A stretch of DNA of 64,000 bases. Source: Strigops habroptila. Its lineage: Eukaryota > Chordata > Aves > Psittaciformes > Psittacidae. Position numbers and translations under genes: made by a program. This document shows positions 13,001 to 25,000 of this stretch, in pieces (within the stretch, counting starts at the first letter, position 1; each line of letters starts with the position of its first letter). The DNA lies in contig NC_044277.2 in assembly GCF_004027225.2 (NCBI RefSeq), forward strand, positions 97,957,552-98,021,551, in the 5' to 3' direction. A model generated the notes under the pieces. The model did no database searches, was not told the origin of the DNA, and was given only the letters and a program-made list of their open reading frames with translations.

Positions 13001-16000
13001 TTTTGAAGTGGTTTTGTCTTGTGAACAGACCACAGCAAGATTTATTACACTTCCATTTTTTCACCAAAGGAAAATACTTTTTTTTAGGCCAAAACATGGG
13101 GCTTGATATCTTTTTCTTAGATACATATATAATATGTATATTTTTCTTAACTGAAAGGTGGCTATAAAAAGCATCTGGGCACATGGGGGCTGCTTAATGG
13201 ATGGGAAAAGTGAGTTTCTTTGGTAGTTCCAGGTTATCTGGGACATGATGCTTCTTCCATGAGTTGTCCCCATGCCTGATGCTCAGCTTGGAGATATGGC
13301 TTGATAGAAAAAAAGAGTCATAGAATCACAGACTGGTTTGGGTTGGAAAGGACCTTAAAGCCCATCTGTTTCCAACCCCCTGCCATGGGCAGAGACACCT
13401 TCCACTAGAGCAGGTTGCTCCAAGCCCTGTCCAGCCTGGCCTTGAACACTGCCAGGGATGGGGCAGCCACAGCTTCCAATCCAACCGAAACCATTCCATT
13501 CTATGATTCTATGGTTCATCAAACGCAGAATGCTGATCAGAGGCAATATATAGAGAGCACCGTAATGATTTACCTAAAACCAGAACTTTGCATCAAGAAA
13601 CACGATTTTACTGTTTGTTTTAAAGTTATGATTGAATTGTTAAATTATTAGTGCTGTGTTACGATTCTTGCAGCCCTGTAAATATTGGGGTTCTTGCGAG
13701 TAGCTGTAATGCTGACCCTGCTTGTTGTTTGCTTTGCAGGAGGTGTACCGGATCCCAAAGAAGAGTCAAGCAGAAAAGGAGAGCAGTGGTATGTATTCAC
13801 ATTTTCCTGTGTATTGCTCTGCTCTTATGAAACTACTTAATTTTCCCAGTCTGTAATATCAAGAGATGTTCTGCGTTTGTGTTGCTACTCCTTGAAAACA
13901 GCTTCTTTAAATAGGAAAGATAATCTTAGCAGTGGGTGGTGGGAAATGGAGCCCTGAGGCTGATATGGGGTAGCCTGTAACTTGTTTGAATGAAGACTCT
14001 GTTGACTACTGCTCTGTTGTTGGGGGAATTCCTGTTGGACACAAGAAAAATTTTCACTATGGGAAGAATCAGCCACTGGAATAATCTCCCCAGGGAAGTG
14101 GTAATTCCCCAGCATTGGACACTATTAGATTGGGCTAGATATGGTGCTGAGCCATCTAGTCTGGGTTATGCTTTATCTAGAAAGGTTGGACCAGATGATC
14201 CTTGAAGTCCCTTCCGACCTGAGATCTTAGGATCCTATGGTTCTATGACTAACAGAGGCCACTGAAACTGCAGGAAAAGGGAGCTAGGAATACTCTGAAT
14301 TACAACAGTTCTCTCCCTTTTATCCATGTTCCCCAGCAGCTGACCGTGGGAGGGAGACAGCCGGCCCCAAGGACCAGACTCCTACTCCGAAGAACCCCAT
14401 CCTGAGCAGAGAGCGGGATCCCGAGAGGCAGAGCCAGAGTAAAGAGAAGAAGAGACGGAGGGACTCGATGTCCCCTCCATCCTCAGCGTATGAGCGAGGA
14501 ACAAAGAGGCCGGATGACAGGCAAGTTGTCTGGCAGCAGTGGTGGCAGGGCTGAGGATCTGATTGCTGGACTGGGAGTGTTGGATCTGTGGTAGTCCTGG
14601 GTCAGGACTCTGGGAAGAATGGTCCTGGTGATGTCTGGAAACACCCAGGATGGAAAAGGGAATTTTCTCCTGGAGGAATCCTGTGTGCATGGTGAGATGC
14701 ATTCCCTGGCCAGAGCTGAGTGGCTCCTTGCTGTTAGGTGGCCTCTCCTTTTGGATAACCTTTGTCTTCAGGTATGTTCTGGGAATTAGATGGATGATAA
14801 CAGGAGCTATACCCAGCTCTCACACAGGAATGAGGGTTGTAGCCCTCCTAATGCAAAGAGGTCTTCTGAGTCCCTCAAAACTGATTCCCGTCTACATCCC
14901 CTCTCCAGAGTGTGTTTGGGGATTATTTTAGACTTGACTTAGAACAAGCCTGTGCCTGTAGAAAAGCTATCAATGCACGAGTCAAACAGGATTTCTAAAC
15001 CGAAACAACTTCCTTGACCAAATGAATATCTCCCAAAACCAGTGAGTGCAAGGGAAGCGATCCAGGTATAACCTCGCTAAGCCATTTCCGTGTCTCCTGC
15101 CTTCCCCTGGGGATGGCGGCATCACGCTGCACTGGCTGGGAAGGCATCTCTTAAGTTTTAAAGAACTTGGAGTGACCAGCAGGTCAAGGGAGGGGATCCT
15201 CCCCCTCTACTCTGCTCTGGTGAGACCCTCCCCGCAGTCCTGCACCAGCTCTGGGGCCCCAACACAAGAAGGCCATGGAGCTGTTGCAGCAAGTCCGGAG
15301 GAGCCCACAAAGATGCTCTGAGGCATCAGCACCTCTCCTATGGAGACAGGCTGAGAGAGCTGGGCTTGTTCAGCCTGGAGAAGGCTCTGGGGACAGCTTA
15401 GAGCAGCTTCCAGTGCCTAAAGGGGCCAGCAAGAAAGCTGGAGAGGGGCTTTTGACAAGGGCCTTAAGGATAGGACAGAGGCACTAAACAGCCAGAGGGG
15501 AGATTCAGATGAGCTATTAGGAAGAAGTTCTTCCCTGTGAGGGTGGTGAGGCCCTGGCACAGGTTGCCCAGAGAAGCTGTGGCTGCCCCATCCCTGGCAG
15601 TGTTCAAGGCCAGGTTGGACGGGGCTTGGAGCAACCTGCTCTAGTGGAAGGTGTCCCTGCCCGCGGCAGGGGGTTGGAACTGGATGTTGGTTCACTTCTG
15701 GCCCAAACCATTCTAAAATTTTGTGATTTTTACTTTGTGTTTCTTTTTTGTGGGCGCTCTGTTGCCCCATGGATTCCCACATACCCTGCAAGTGATGGAT
15801 ACAAGAGAATGTGGGGACTTCAAATTAACTTACATCTTATTAAAAAAAGGCTTTTTAAGCACAGTTGTCTAGGGAAGCAAGGCACGAAGTCTATAAACTC
15901 CATTGAAAGTATAAAATATTTTAAATTGCAGTGCACACAGATGCTGAAGATAAAGTAGAAAATAGAAGTATCCATTTGTGTTGTGCTAGCGTGAGTTGCG

Positions 16001-19000
16001 CCCTTCTACATTAAATACTTCTGCTAGCCAGGTCTGGTGGGATGGGTGTTTAGAAGAGTAAGGGCTAGATAACTGAAATACAGACATCTTTTGTCTTGGT
16101 GAGGTGTCCAGTTCAAGGAACAAGCAGTAAGAGAAAATATTTTTAATTATCAGCTGTTCTCCCAGATTTTAAGTGGGAATCAGATCAGTTCAGTGACCCT
16201 GACAGCCACCTGAGCCTGTGCTGGCTCCCTAGTGCCCCAGGAGCATGCAGCTGGGCACAGACAAGCCCTCCTGAGGCCAGAGGAACGATAGAGGTGACAG
16301 TTGTGGCAGGGCTGGCCCAAGGCAATGCATGAATCAGCAGCTGCTTGTTACCAGATATCCATTTTCCTCCCTCAAAAGTCGCTTCTTAATTAAGAGAAGG
16401 AAAATATTTCATGTCTTGCATTTCAGGGAGACTTCAGATCATGTTAAAGGCGGTAAGAATACCAAGAAATTTCCTTTAAAGAAGTCAGTTTTCTGTTGTC
16501 CCTCTTAAACAGGATCTAAAGCCACTTAGTAATTAGGGAACAATTGCTGGTGAGCCAGCCAGACGAGGAAACTTTTGTCCTTGTATTGAGCTGTGCTGGG
16601 AAAGTTTAAAACATGTGGATTAAAAAAAAAAAAGGGATGTAAATCTATACTGCTGTAATTAGCCATTTGGAGGATGGAAACATCACGGAGGGCTGGGGGT
16701 GTAAATGGAGCTGAGTAACAGCGGTGTGTCGAGAGATATGAAGAAGGATGGAATAAATAGTATTTTTTTTTTGTGTTACTTTAAACAGAACAAGCTCTTT
16801 GGTGGGCAAGGAGTTGCCTGCTCTGGCTCTTCCCTCCTGGGGCCATGTCCTTGTCGGTGAGCGATGCTCACAGAGAGAAGGCCTGGGGTGCTGGTATCCT
16901 TCTCCCTGCTTGACTGTCCCCCTTTGTATTTGTTCCATGAAGGGTTTAATAAAACAAAATAATAGGGGAAGAGAGAAGGAGAGTAAATACAAGAGTGTCG
17001 CTGGCTTGCTTGACTCCAAACCAACCCAAACCATTCTACGATTCTAAGCCCTCAGTTTTCTTCTACCCATCCCTTCACGCCGGCTGCTTCTCGTGTAAAC
17101 TCTCCAGGCAGTGCCAGGAAAGACTTTAATTATTGAAATCGAACCCTTCACGTCAATAAGGTTCACATTAACAGATCCTTGCAGCTACTCTGGGAATGCG
17201 AGGAAACATCCTAAGTGTATCTGTTGGTAGCAATGTGCTTTTGATATGTAAATGGAATGCATGAACGTTGAGTGACTATATAGAGAATCTGCTAGATGCT
17301 TTGTAGAATCCATTATATTAGGGCAGCAAAGCATTTTTGCTTGTAATCCCTGTTTTACCACACTCGTAACTTCTCAAAATACCCACCTTTGATCTGAAAT
17401 TTTCCTTGGTTGAGGTCTGATCAAAGTCCTTAGGCTTTTATTTTCTTCTTTAACTCCTTGGAAAAATCCCTCCAGCCGCTCTGCATCTCGGGGTGAAAAT
17501 TCTTATTTGTAAAAAAGAATTTTAAAAAGTCCACACTTTCATTATATTTAAGCTGAATCTGTGGTCTAGTAAATAGCATAACTCTAAACAGAAACGTGTT
17601 GTTTGTAATTCCCTTGTACTTCACAAACATGCCTGTGTCTGCAGCTCCAATGTGGTCCTTAGACAAGAAAGATGGGGTGCTGCCCTGGTCTGTGGGGGTG
17701 AAGGTGTTGTGGTGTAAGCTGCACCTTCTGTTTGGAGAGCCTCTTTCAAAACCCTTCTTTGTCGGTTCTGCGTTGGAAAACTGTGGCAGAGAGTCTCCCG
17801 CATGGACACAGCCTTTTTGGGAGGCATCCTGCTTATTCCACCCTCTCCTCGGGTTACCTGTTGGCCCTGGAGATGTTGCCTCTCCTCTCTGGGTATCTTG
17901 GTGCTGCCTGGCAAGTCCTCCAGACAACTTCTGCTGCATTTTTGCATCTCCATTAGCTTTAGCACTCATCTAAAGCTGGTAAATCCAGTGCAACCACTTA
18001 GCTCATCCTCTGCCCTGGCTCCTTGCTTGATGAGTTGCTATGTATGGTTGGTCAAGCAGCTGAAAACAAATGAATGTTCTAGCAATTGTTGCTTCTGTTG
18101 AGCATTTGGTCTCCCCCAGGTCTGCCACTGTTGGTGGTGGCCCTTTTGCTGCTGGAGCCCTGGACCTGCAGTTTTCTGAGGTGTCACAAAACCTTTTCTG
18201 TCTCTCCCAGGTATGACACACCAGCATCTTCGAAGAAGAAAGTCCGGCTTAAGGATCGCAACAAGCTGTCCACGGAGGAGCGCAGGAAGCTGTTTGAGCA
18301 GGAGGTTGCCCAGCGGGAAGCCCAGAAACAGCAACAGCAACTGCAAAACCTGGGCATGACGTCCCCCCTGCCCTACGACTCCATGGGCTACAGCACGCCC
18401 CACCACAGCTTTATTGGCTACCCACCTGGCTACCCCATGCAAGCCTATGTAGACCCCAGCAACCCCAATGCTGGCAAGGTGCTGCTGCCCACACCCACCA
18501 TGGATTCCATGTGCTCACCAGCGGCATATGAGCACCCACAGACTTTGGTTGGGCACACGGTGGAACCAACCCTCACTACTCCTCAGCCGGTACCAGTAGT
18601 CCAACATGTAGCAACAACGATGGAGGTGACAACTCCGCAGTATGTAGCACAAAGTGATACCGTGGTGCATCAAGAACCCAATGTGGCCGTCCTGCCTGTG
18701 GCCACGTCAGGTCCGGTGCAGAGCCAGAGCTACGGGGTCTGGGATTCCAGCCAGCAGACTGTAGCTGTACAACAGCAGTACTCGCCAGCCCAGTCCCAAC
18801 CAGCCATATATTACCAAGGACAGACTTGTCAGACTGTTTACGGTGTGACATCCCCCTACTGTTCGCAGACGACCCCACCGATTGTACAGGTAATTTCCAT
18901 TTCAGGCAAGGCATAGCATGGCATGAAACATCTGCAAAATGAAGGGTGCCATCCTGCAGCTGGGAAAAACACTTTATTTGCTCAGTCTGTGCTAGTACTC

Positions 19001-22000
19001 TTAATATTAGAGCACCCTACTTTGCTCTAATATTAAGCTGCAGTAGCACTTCTCACGTAACTTCCCATCCAAGAGCATGAGAAAAGCACATGTAGGTTGG
19101 TATTTTCTGGGTACAAACACTATAGATTCATAAAACCATGGAATCATAGAATGGTTTGTGTTGGAATGGACCTTAAAGCTTATCTAGTTCCAACCCCCTG
19201 CCACAGGCAGGGACACCTTCCACTAGAGCAGGTTGCTCCAAGCCCCGTCCAACCTGGCCTTGAACACTGCCAGGGATGGGGCATCCATTATATCTCATAG
19301 TTGTTGGAGTCAAGCAGGAGTTTATGGCTTGTTGAGATATTTTTTAACCCGTTTATGAAAGTTACGTTGGTTTGTTTTTTGGTTTTTTTGATTGTTGGTT
19401 CTGGTGAAACGGATATTTCTGGGTAAGAGCTTCCACTGTCACTGACTAAGCAGTAGAACATGGAGGTGTGAGCTCACCTTCTTTTGGCTTTTGGAAGTGG
19501 GGTCTATAACTGCCAGCTCCTGTATGACTTAAACCAAATACCCAACAGATCAACCTTTTTTATCTATTTTTCTGAGTTACATGTCCTCTTCCATCAGGCT
19601 CAGCCTGGAGCTCCAAATGGCCACACTTTGTCCTTCTGCTTTTTCTTCACTAACAACGATATTGGTGTTCAGTGTCTTGACAATGCCTAATTCTTCCTAA
19701 AATCAAGATGAAGGCAATTGTACAACTCTGGGATCCTTGGTTTGGCTTGGACATTATCTTCCAGTAGTCCTTGAGGACTATTATCCATTTCTTGCTTTCA
19801 CTCTTTGATTTCCAGTAAAGGAAACTGTACTGTGTCCTCCAAAAATGGGTGTTTTTTTGGTAAAGCACGCTGATTGATGATTCTCCATGTTCCTTTCAGA
19901 GTTACGCCCAGCCAGGTCTCCAGTACATCCAAGGCCAACAGATTTACACGGCTCATCCGCAGGGAGTCATAGTACAGCCACCCACAGCAGTAACGACCAT
20001 CGTCGCAGCTGGGCAGCCTCAGCCCATCCAGCAGGTAGGGCTTGGTGGATCAGAAGGGATGGGGAACATTCTTCTGCATCTGCTTTGGGTTTGCATGATT
20101 CTCCATGGCTTCTGGATGCTGTGAAGGCAGTGGTGGTACCAGCTGGAGGAGTTTCCCATGAGGCAGCATGCTGGTACTCTTTGGGATGCTGCTCTCCAGG
20201 CTGAGTGTGTGCATCAGACACATTTCTGGGGGCTTTGAGCCCAGATCTTCTTGTGTTCAGGCTTTCTGCCAGCACATCAGGAGAAGGCTGTGTATGGGCA
20301 TGTGGACATGTGGAAGCTCTGTGACCTGCTTTTGGTGCTGAAACACCTCCATCAGAACTGGTGGTTTTGGCATCCACCACAGAGAATTTAAGAACATGGG
20401 TAGCAAAGTGGCTGTTATTACAAGCTAAGGATGTGATCAAATGGGTACTTGTGGTATTTGATGAAGAACTAGGAAGAGATACTGTCCTTGGTACTTGGGC
20501 CAACACTAGTGTCGTTCTTAAGGTTTACCTTCAACAAAGTCTTTGTTGTGGGGGAGAGAGCTGTCAGGGCTGCTCTGGCCCCTCTCACGACCACTCACGT
20601 CTTTCTCTTCACCCCTTTTGTGCTATTTTTAGCCAGAGCTTGTGGTGACCAATAACCTCCTGGACTTGCCTCCACCGTCCCCTCCAAAACCCAAAACGAT
20701 TGTCCTCCCACCCAACTGGAAAACAGCCCGAGATCCAGAGGGCAAGATCTACTACTACCATGTGGTAACAAGGTAAGCATGACAATGAGGTGAGCATGAT
20801 AACAAGGTGCGCGTGATGGTTGCTTCAGGGCTAGAGTTTGAGATATTTCTGCAGAAATGGTGCTGCTTGTGTGCAGTGAGCCAAGGAGAGCTCTTGTCTT
20901 GTGTTTAGCCTCTTCTGGTGTATGCCTGAGCTTCCTGGCATCCACCCATCCATCCTTTCAAACTCCTGCTCTTTTCCTGTGGCCTTTCTTCTGATCCTTG
21001 GTCTGTGTCCTTTCCATGATGAGATACCTGTGGCTGAACATTTGGCTTTAGGTGCCAAGGGCTTACCCTTGCTCTGCAGGAAAATATTCCCCAGGGTCTC
21101 TGCTGTGATGTCTCACATCTTTCCACGCTAGAATTGCCGACCTTCTTTATTTCCCGCCTGTGATGAACTTCCCTTGATTCCACATTAAGTGTCACCAGTA
21201 ATAGAAAATAGTGCAGATTCCCTTCTGAAGTTCTTCTTGCTTGGCTTTAGCCTTCTCCGACTCAGAAGCCTACTCAACACATCATTAATAGCAAGATGGG
21301 GGCATGCGTTCCACCCATGTCGAAGAGTTTTGATGACTGATGGATGTCCCAGTTGATGGGACAATCAATAAGCAGGTACCAGTTACTTTTAAGAGGGTGA
21401 CAGTGGTCTGTCTGTCTGTCTGTCTTCCTCCAGGCAAACCCAGTGGGACCCTCCTACCTGGGACAGCCCAGGGGATGATGCCAGCCTTGAACATGAAGCC
21501 GAAATGGACCTTGGGACCCCAACTTACGACGAAAACCCCATGAAGGTAAGTGCAGGGTCAGGAAGGAGAAACTCAGTGTTAGATCTCTTTGGCAGACCAT
21601 GGGGACAATCCTGTCCTGTGGAGCAGGAGCAGCAAACGTGAGGGCTTTTGCTGAGGTTGGTATGGGCTTAGGGGATGACAGAGGGACAGAGGTGACCCAA
21701 GATGAGCTGTAGAGGCTTTACTGACCATAGGACCACTGTTTCTTTGTGCTTTAAAATAATGGTAGAGGATTAATGGAGTTAAGTTTTTCTTTTCTTGCCA
21801 CTCTGAAATACATGATGAAATAGGCAGTGGTGCCTGGTAGCTGCTGAAGAGCAGCTTCCTCTTGTTGCTGCCAGGTTTTGCCCTGGTGATAGATAGTCGA
21901 GAAGCGAATTTTTGTGATGCCCTCACCTCCTCGTCCTTCTGGGTGCTGGTTGGTAAAGACCCTAGTGCTCCTTTGCTCACTTCTTGGGCTGTGCCAACAG

Positions 22001-25000
22001 TGGCTTGGGTGAACACAGGACTTCCCTGGGGCGCAGCTGATGTTCTGCCCTGGATGCCAAGCATCACTGCAACCTCCTTTGCAGAGATGACCTTAAACTG
22101 GCCAAAAAAGGGGTTGTGAGAGTGGATAACATTGAAATAGGAACAACTAAGGGTGCAGCAGCAGAAGACCTAGGAGTTCTGTGCGGCTTCCACCACCAGC
22201 TGCCTTTCTGCTTTCCTGGTGAATGCTGCAGCATCTCCATCGCTCCTGCTGTCAAAGATACCACCTTTGAGGATGGATCTGCTCTCCAAATGGGGCTTGA
22301 TTTTCACTTGGATCCCTCTGCAGCCACAATGCTTGTCAGGAGGGGACTTGACTGAGCCTCCTTGGAGGACACATCTGCAATTGGCGAGCGTTTCCAGCTC
22401 TGGCAAAGCAGGAGGGCATAATCCGAGCAGTGGTTGCTGAGCCCCTGTAGATACATCACCCTATATACCTTTCTGATGCCCTAAAAAGAAGAGAGAAGGG
22501 CTGTGGAAAGAAAAGTTTGTTGGGTTACAACTCTTGGGGAGCAATTCTGTCGATGCTCAGCTGATACCCACATACCCAGGACTGATTTTGCTGTAGGTAC
22601 TGAAGACGTTGTCCATCCTACAGTGTCCAGGGACATCCCACTGTGCTGCCATCATGTGCTGCCAGGATCCTGAGGGTTAACCCAAGCCCCATAACACCTC
22701 AGTGCTTAATTCCTGGCGAGTTCACTGAAACTACATTATTTATAAATACTTATCTCGCTGTAAACCAGTTAATTAGAAAATGAACTGAGACCTGGCACAT
22801 GCCGCTCGACTGAGCAGCCTTTACTTCTGCAGAGGATTGCAGAAAACCTTTTTAGATTATTTTTGTCCTTGGGTCAGCATCACACATACCCCACCAGCAT
22901 TCCCTGTGGTTCTGGGATCCTCAGCAGGAAAAGGAGCTAACAGTCATGGCACCAGGAGGATCCATAAATGTGTGAGTGTCCTGGGAGTGCTGGGGCTTGA
23001 TGAATCCCTTGGGTGAGCTTTGGGCTTAGTAGTGTGCAGAAACCTTGCACCGCACTGCTCTGGTAATACGTCCTTTCATCGTGCTCAGGAAGAGCATTAA
23101 AACCTGAGCTTGTGCAGCTTTATGAACACCCCAGATGACTCAGGCTGAAAGAACAACAAATATTCTTCATTAGCCTGTTTTCTGCAGCACGTTTTGTTTC
23201 TGTGGGAAGGGTTTGCTCTGTGCTCGCCTTGAGTTGATCCCAGTTTATCTGCACTTGTTGCTTCTGGGTTCGGATTGCAAATTGCTGTTGAAGGATGTCA
23301 GGAGGCAAAGCGAGACATGAGATCCTGTTAATCAGAGACCTTCATTTTAGGCTTTAAGGTGAGGTTTTCTTAACAGCTGTAAATTGCACCCCCGCGGAAG
23401 GATTTGCTGCTCTAGCTGTACGTGTAGTGGTGTGGACCAGCCTGGAGGTATTGGGGAAACTTCCTCAGGGTGCTGAGAAGAAGATTAGGCTCTTCTGAGT
23501 GAGAAAATAGAGTTGTGCTGCGGCTTTGCAGCTTGGGCGTCTTTTTCCTATAGACTTCTGAGGATCTCGGCAGTGCCTGTAGCTGCAGAGGGAGCAAGGA
23601 AAGATGCTTCTATAAATGCAGGCAGGCGTTTACATGCCAGATTCAAAACTTTTGGGGTAAAAAAGGTGCTGAGGAGTGGGGCCATGCTCAAAGGGCTTTG
23701 CCTTGGGGCGGACGTGACCTGGCTGCTTCTGCCAGGAGTTTTTTGCTGCTCACTCAAACCCCCAGATCCCTTTTTTCCGGTGCAAAACTTCTCTGAAGCC
23801 ATCAATACCTCGTTCCTAGATTAAGACCGACCACGCAGCTTTGGCTGACCTTATGTGATGTGGTTCTTACTCGCTGTAGAGCTTTAAATCTTGTTTCTTC
23901 TCGGCCAGGATGGCCTGAAGGTTGGGTTTTTCCCACTCATGGAAATAACATTGGATTCCCCTGTGGTCATAGCTCACTCACTGCCGCCTCCGTAACGATG
24001 CTTCCACCCTGAAATTGCAACCACATTCGCAGGATTTTTTTACACTCTCCTCCGCACCCCGCACCTTTTCCATGAGGGATTAAACCCACCGGCATCACGA
24101 CTCCGGCCATCTAGCAGCTGCTGCTGCTATTCCTGGTGTCCCCCGGCCGCATGGCACCGGCAAAATCCTTGCGGTGGCGGTGCCTGGGGTATTTTATTTC
24201 CTCCAGAGCATGTTCAACCCTCTTCTGAGCATCATCTGCTCCCTTCTTGATACCCTCCAAGCCCCGGCATCGCCACGGCTGGTGTCAGTGGCGGCTGAGC
24301 TTGCCTGGGGCTCGGATGCTGGTGTAGGGATTTTGATGGAAAGGTGCAAGAGGCACACAAAGCCACGCTCACTATTTCCCTTTAAAGCATGTTTTAAACC
24401 CTGTTTTCTCCCTTGGAAAAGGGGTTTCACGAGAGGGGGGGCCAGTGGAGCACTCAGGCAGGTTGGCAATGACACAAGGCTGGAAAAAAAGATAGAAAAA
24501 GCCCGGATTTGTTGCACGGATGTGTTTGTGTCTCTCTGCCTATTGATTTCTTGCTCTTCTCCCACCATTGGTGTTTTTTCTCAGGGTTTCTCCCACCAAT
24601 GTTGGTTTTGCAGCATCCCAGGTTGGTTTCTCCCTAACAACTTTTTTGCTGGCATCTCCATCCCCAGCTTTCATACCCAGCAAGGCTGATCAATATGAAT
24701 ACCACAATTTTTGGGGTCTTTCCCTGTGTTACAGTTTTCCTGGCTGGCAGCATGGCCCTGGATTAGGGGAATGCTTTGGAGGGGCTATGGGGGAAGCACT
24801 GTGGTCATGTCCATGCAGGCTAAAGCCCTTTGATAAACTCAATCCCATTGTTACCAAACTGATCCCCGCGTAGAAAATCACTCCTCTTTGTGCTGGCTCA
24901 GGGGAATTAAGAGAAATTGGGGTGTGCTGGAGATGCTGGGGAGACGGAGAAGGGCTTGGTGATGGAGAGGGCTCGGCGATGGTGAAGGTCTTGGCGATGG

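Larger units (their letters stand above)
4093..13739 (+). other. SETD2 intron, 9.6 kb
   Basis: This is the longest intron in the window, bounded by AAG|GTAAGA and GCTTTGCAG|GAG. No exon or RNA gene is recognised. It holds a piggyBac-like MITE candidate (6841-6934), a poly(T) run (about 7851-7872), CR1 fragments, and a pair of about 0.3-kb duplicated segments (10620-10930 and 12771-13095). The stretches 4093-6840 and 6935-10007 show nothing further. Confidence 0.7.
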
